From Hyphomicrobiales bacterium (lineage in GTDB: Bacteria > Pseudomonadota > Alphaproteobacteria > Rhizobiales > Beijerinckiaceae), in assembly GCA_015655535.1 (NCBI GenBank), contig JAATEW010000324.1:1-13842 (forward strand): a stretch of 13,842 nucleotides of DNA, given 5' to 3'. Under the pieces are notes generated by a model. It ran no database searches, was not told where the DNA came from, and saw nothing but the letters and a program-made list of their open reading frames with translations. The translations under genes and the position numbers were made by a program. This document shows, one piece after another, positions 13,623-13,842 of this stretch. How positions within the stretch are numbered: position 1 is the stretch's first letter; every line of letters starts with the position of its first letter.

Positions 13623-13842
13623 TAACAATGAACGAGAATAGCTGGCTAAAGCATGAACGCGGACGCCGGCACGAAGAGGCGGGGCGGGGCGGCATCCATC
13701 GCGCAACGCGTCATCCCGCTGTCATACCCATTGAAGAGCGCCATGCTTGAACCAGGCTTGCGTCTTACGTACGTACTGTTTCCGAAGAGACCCTGGCTCC
13801 GGCAGACAGCGCCGGCCGCCTCTGTGATCCTTGACTCCGGGC
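13623..13842. repeat. Direct repeat, copy 2, cut by window end
   Basis: This is the second copy of the segment at 13291-13510. It is still matching when the window ends, so the full unit is longer and more copies may follow. In the frame equivalent to the 13342 frame of copy 1 the first codon is AAG in place of ATG, but an upstream ATG at 13653 (ATT in copy 1) opens the same frame to the end of the window. Relative to copy 1 it is richer in G, owing to a cluster of T-to-G differences in its first 70 bp. Confidence 0.85.

Noticed and set aside
13291..13842. Calling the terminal repeat a diversity-generating retroelement
   Set aside because: The A-only variation on the minus strand is suggestive, but there is no reverse transcriptase, no recognisable variable protein and a strong A-to-C preference; kept only as a finding.

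Overview
This window looks like chromosomal DNA from an alphaproteobacterium of the order Hyphomicrobiales (Rhizobiales), perhaps near Beijerinckiaceae or Methylocystaceae. The grounds are GC-rich coding sequence, GGGGG-type ribosome binding sites, a chemoreceptor ending in NWEEF, a DUF459-type SGNH protein, paired YkuD L,D-transpeptidases, and two kinds of short palindromic intergenic repeat that I recognise from rhizobial genomes (RIME-like elements and the AACCGGTATCCAC-core repeat). The genus is an inference. No phage, transposase, CRISPR array, tRNA or rRNA was seen.

Layout. 1-429: AT-rich leader with a possible decayed coding scrap at its left edge. 430-2796 (+): a soluble double-PAS chemoreceptor gene followed by cheW. 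2797-2952: a convergent intergenic stretch full of hairpins. 2953-5688 (-): phosphoenolpyruvate carboxylase. 5689-6284: noncoding, with RIME-like copy 1. 6285-7936 (+): three small genes (a DUF6525-like protein, a secreted TonB-domain protein with an unusual domain order, and a 90-residue single-pass membrane protein). 7957-9513 (-): a folate cluster, reading a Cys-containing 71-residue protein, folP, folK. 9514-9852: noncoding, with RIME-like copy 2. 9853-11522 (-): two paralogous periplasmic L,D-transpeptidases separated by a composite palindromic repeat. 11750-12943 (-): a secreted DUF459/SGNH-fold protein whose catalytic Ser and His appear to be replaced. 13095-13259 (-): a 54-residue membrane protein. 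13291-13842: two copies, 332 bp apart, of a direct repeat that runs off the end of the window.

How it fits together. The receptor and CheW would feed a chemotaxis or related signalling array whose kinase lies elsewhere. Ppc makes oxaloacetate (anaplerosis, or the serine cycle if the host is a methylotroph). FolP and FolK perform successive steps of dihydropteroate synthesis. The right half has an envelope theme: two cell-wall cross-linking enzymes, a secreted SGNH-fold protein and small membrane proteins.

The most unusual signal is the terminal repeat. Its first 70 bp differ at 13 sites, 10 of them T in copy 1 and G in copy 2, while the next 150 bp differ at only 3. I did not find a complete new defence or mobile system in this window.
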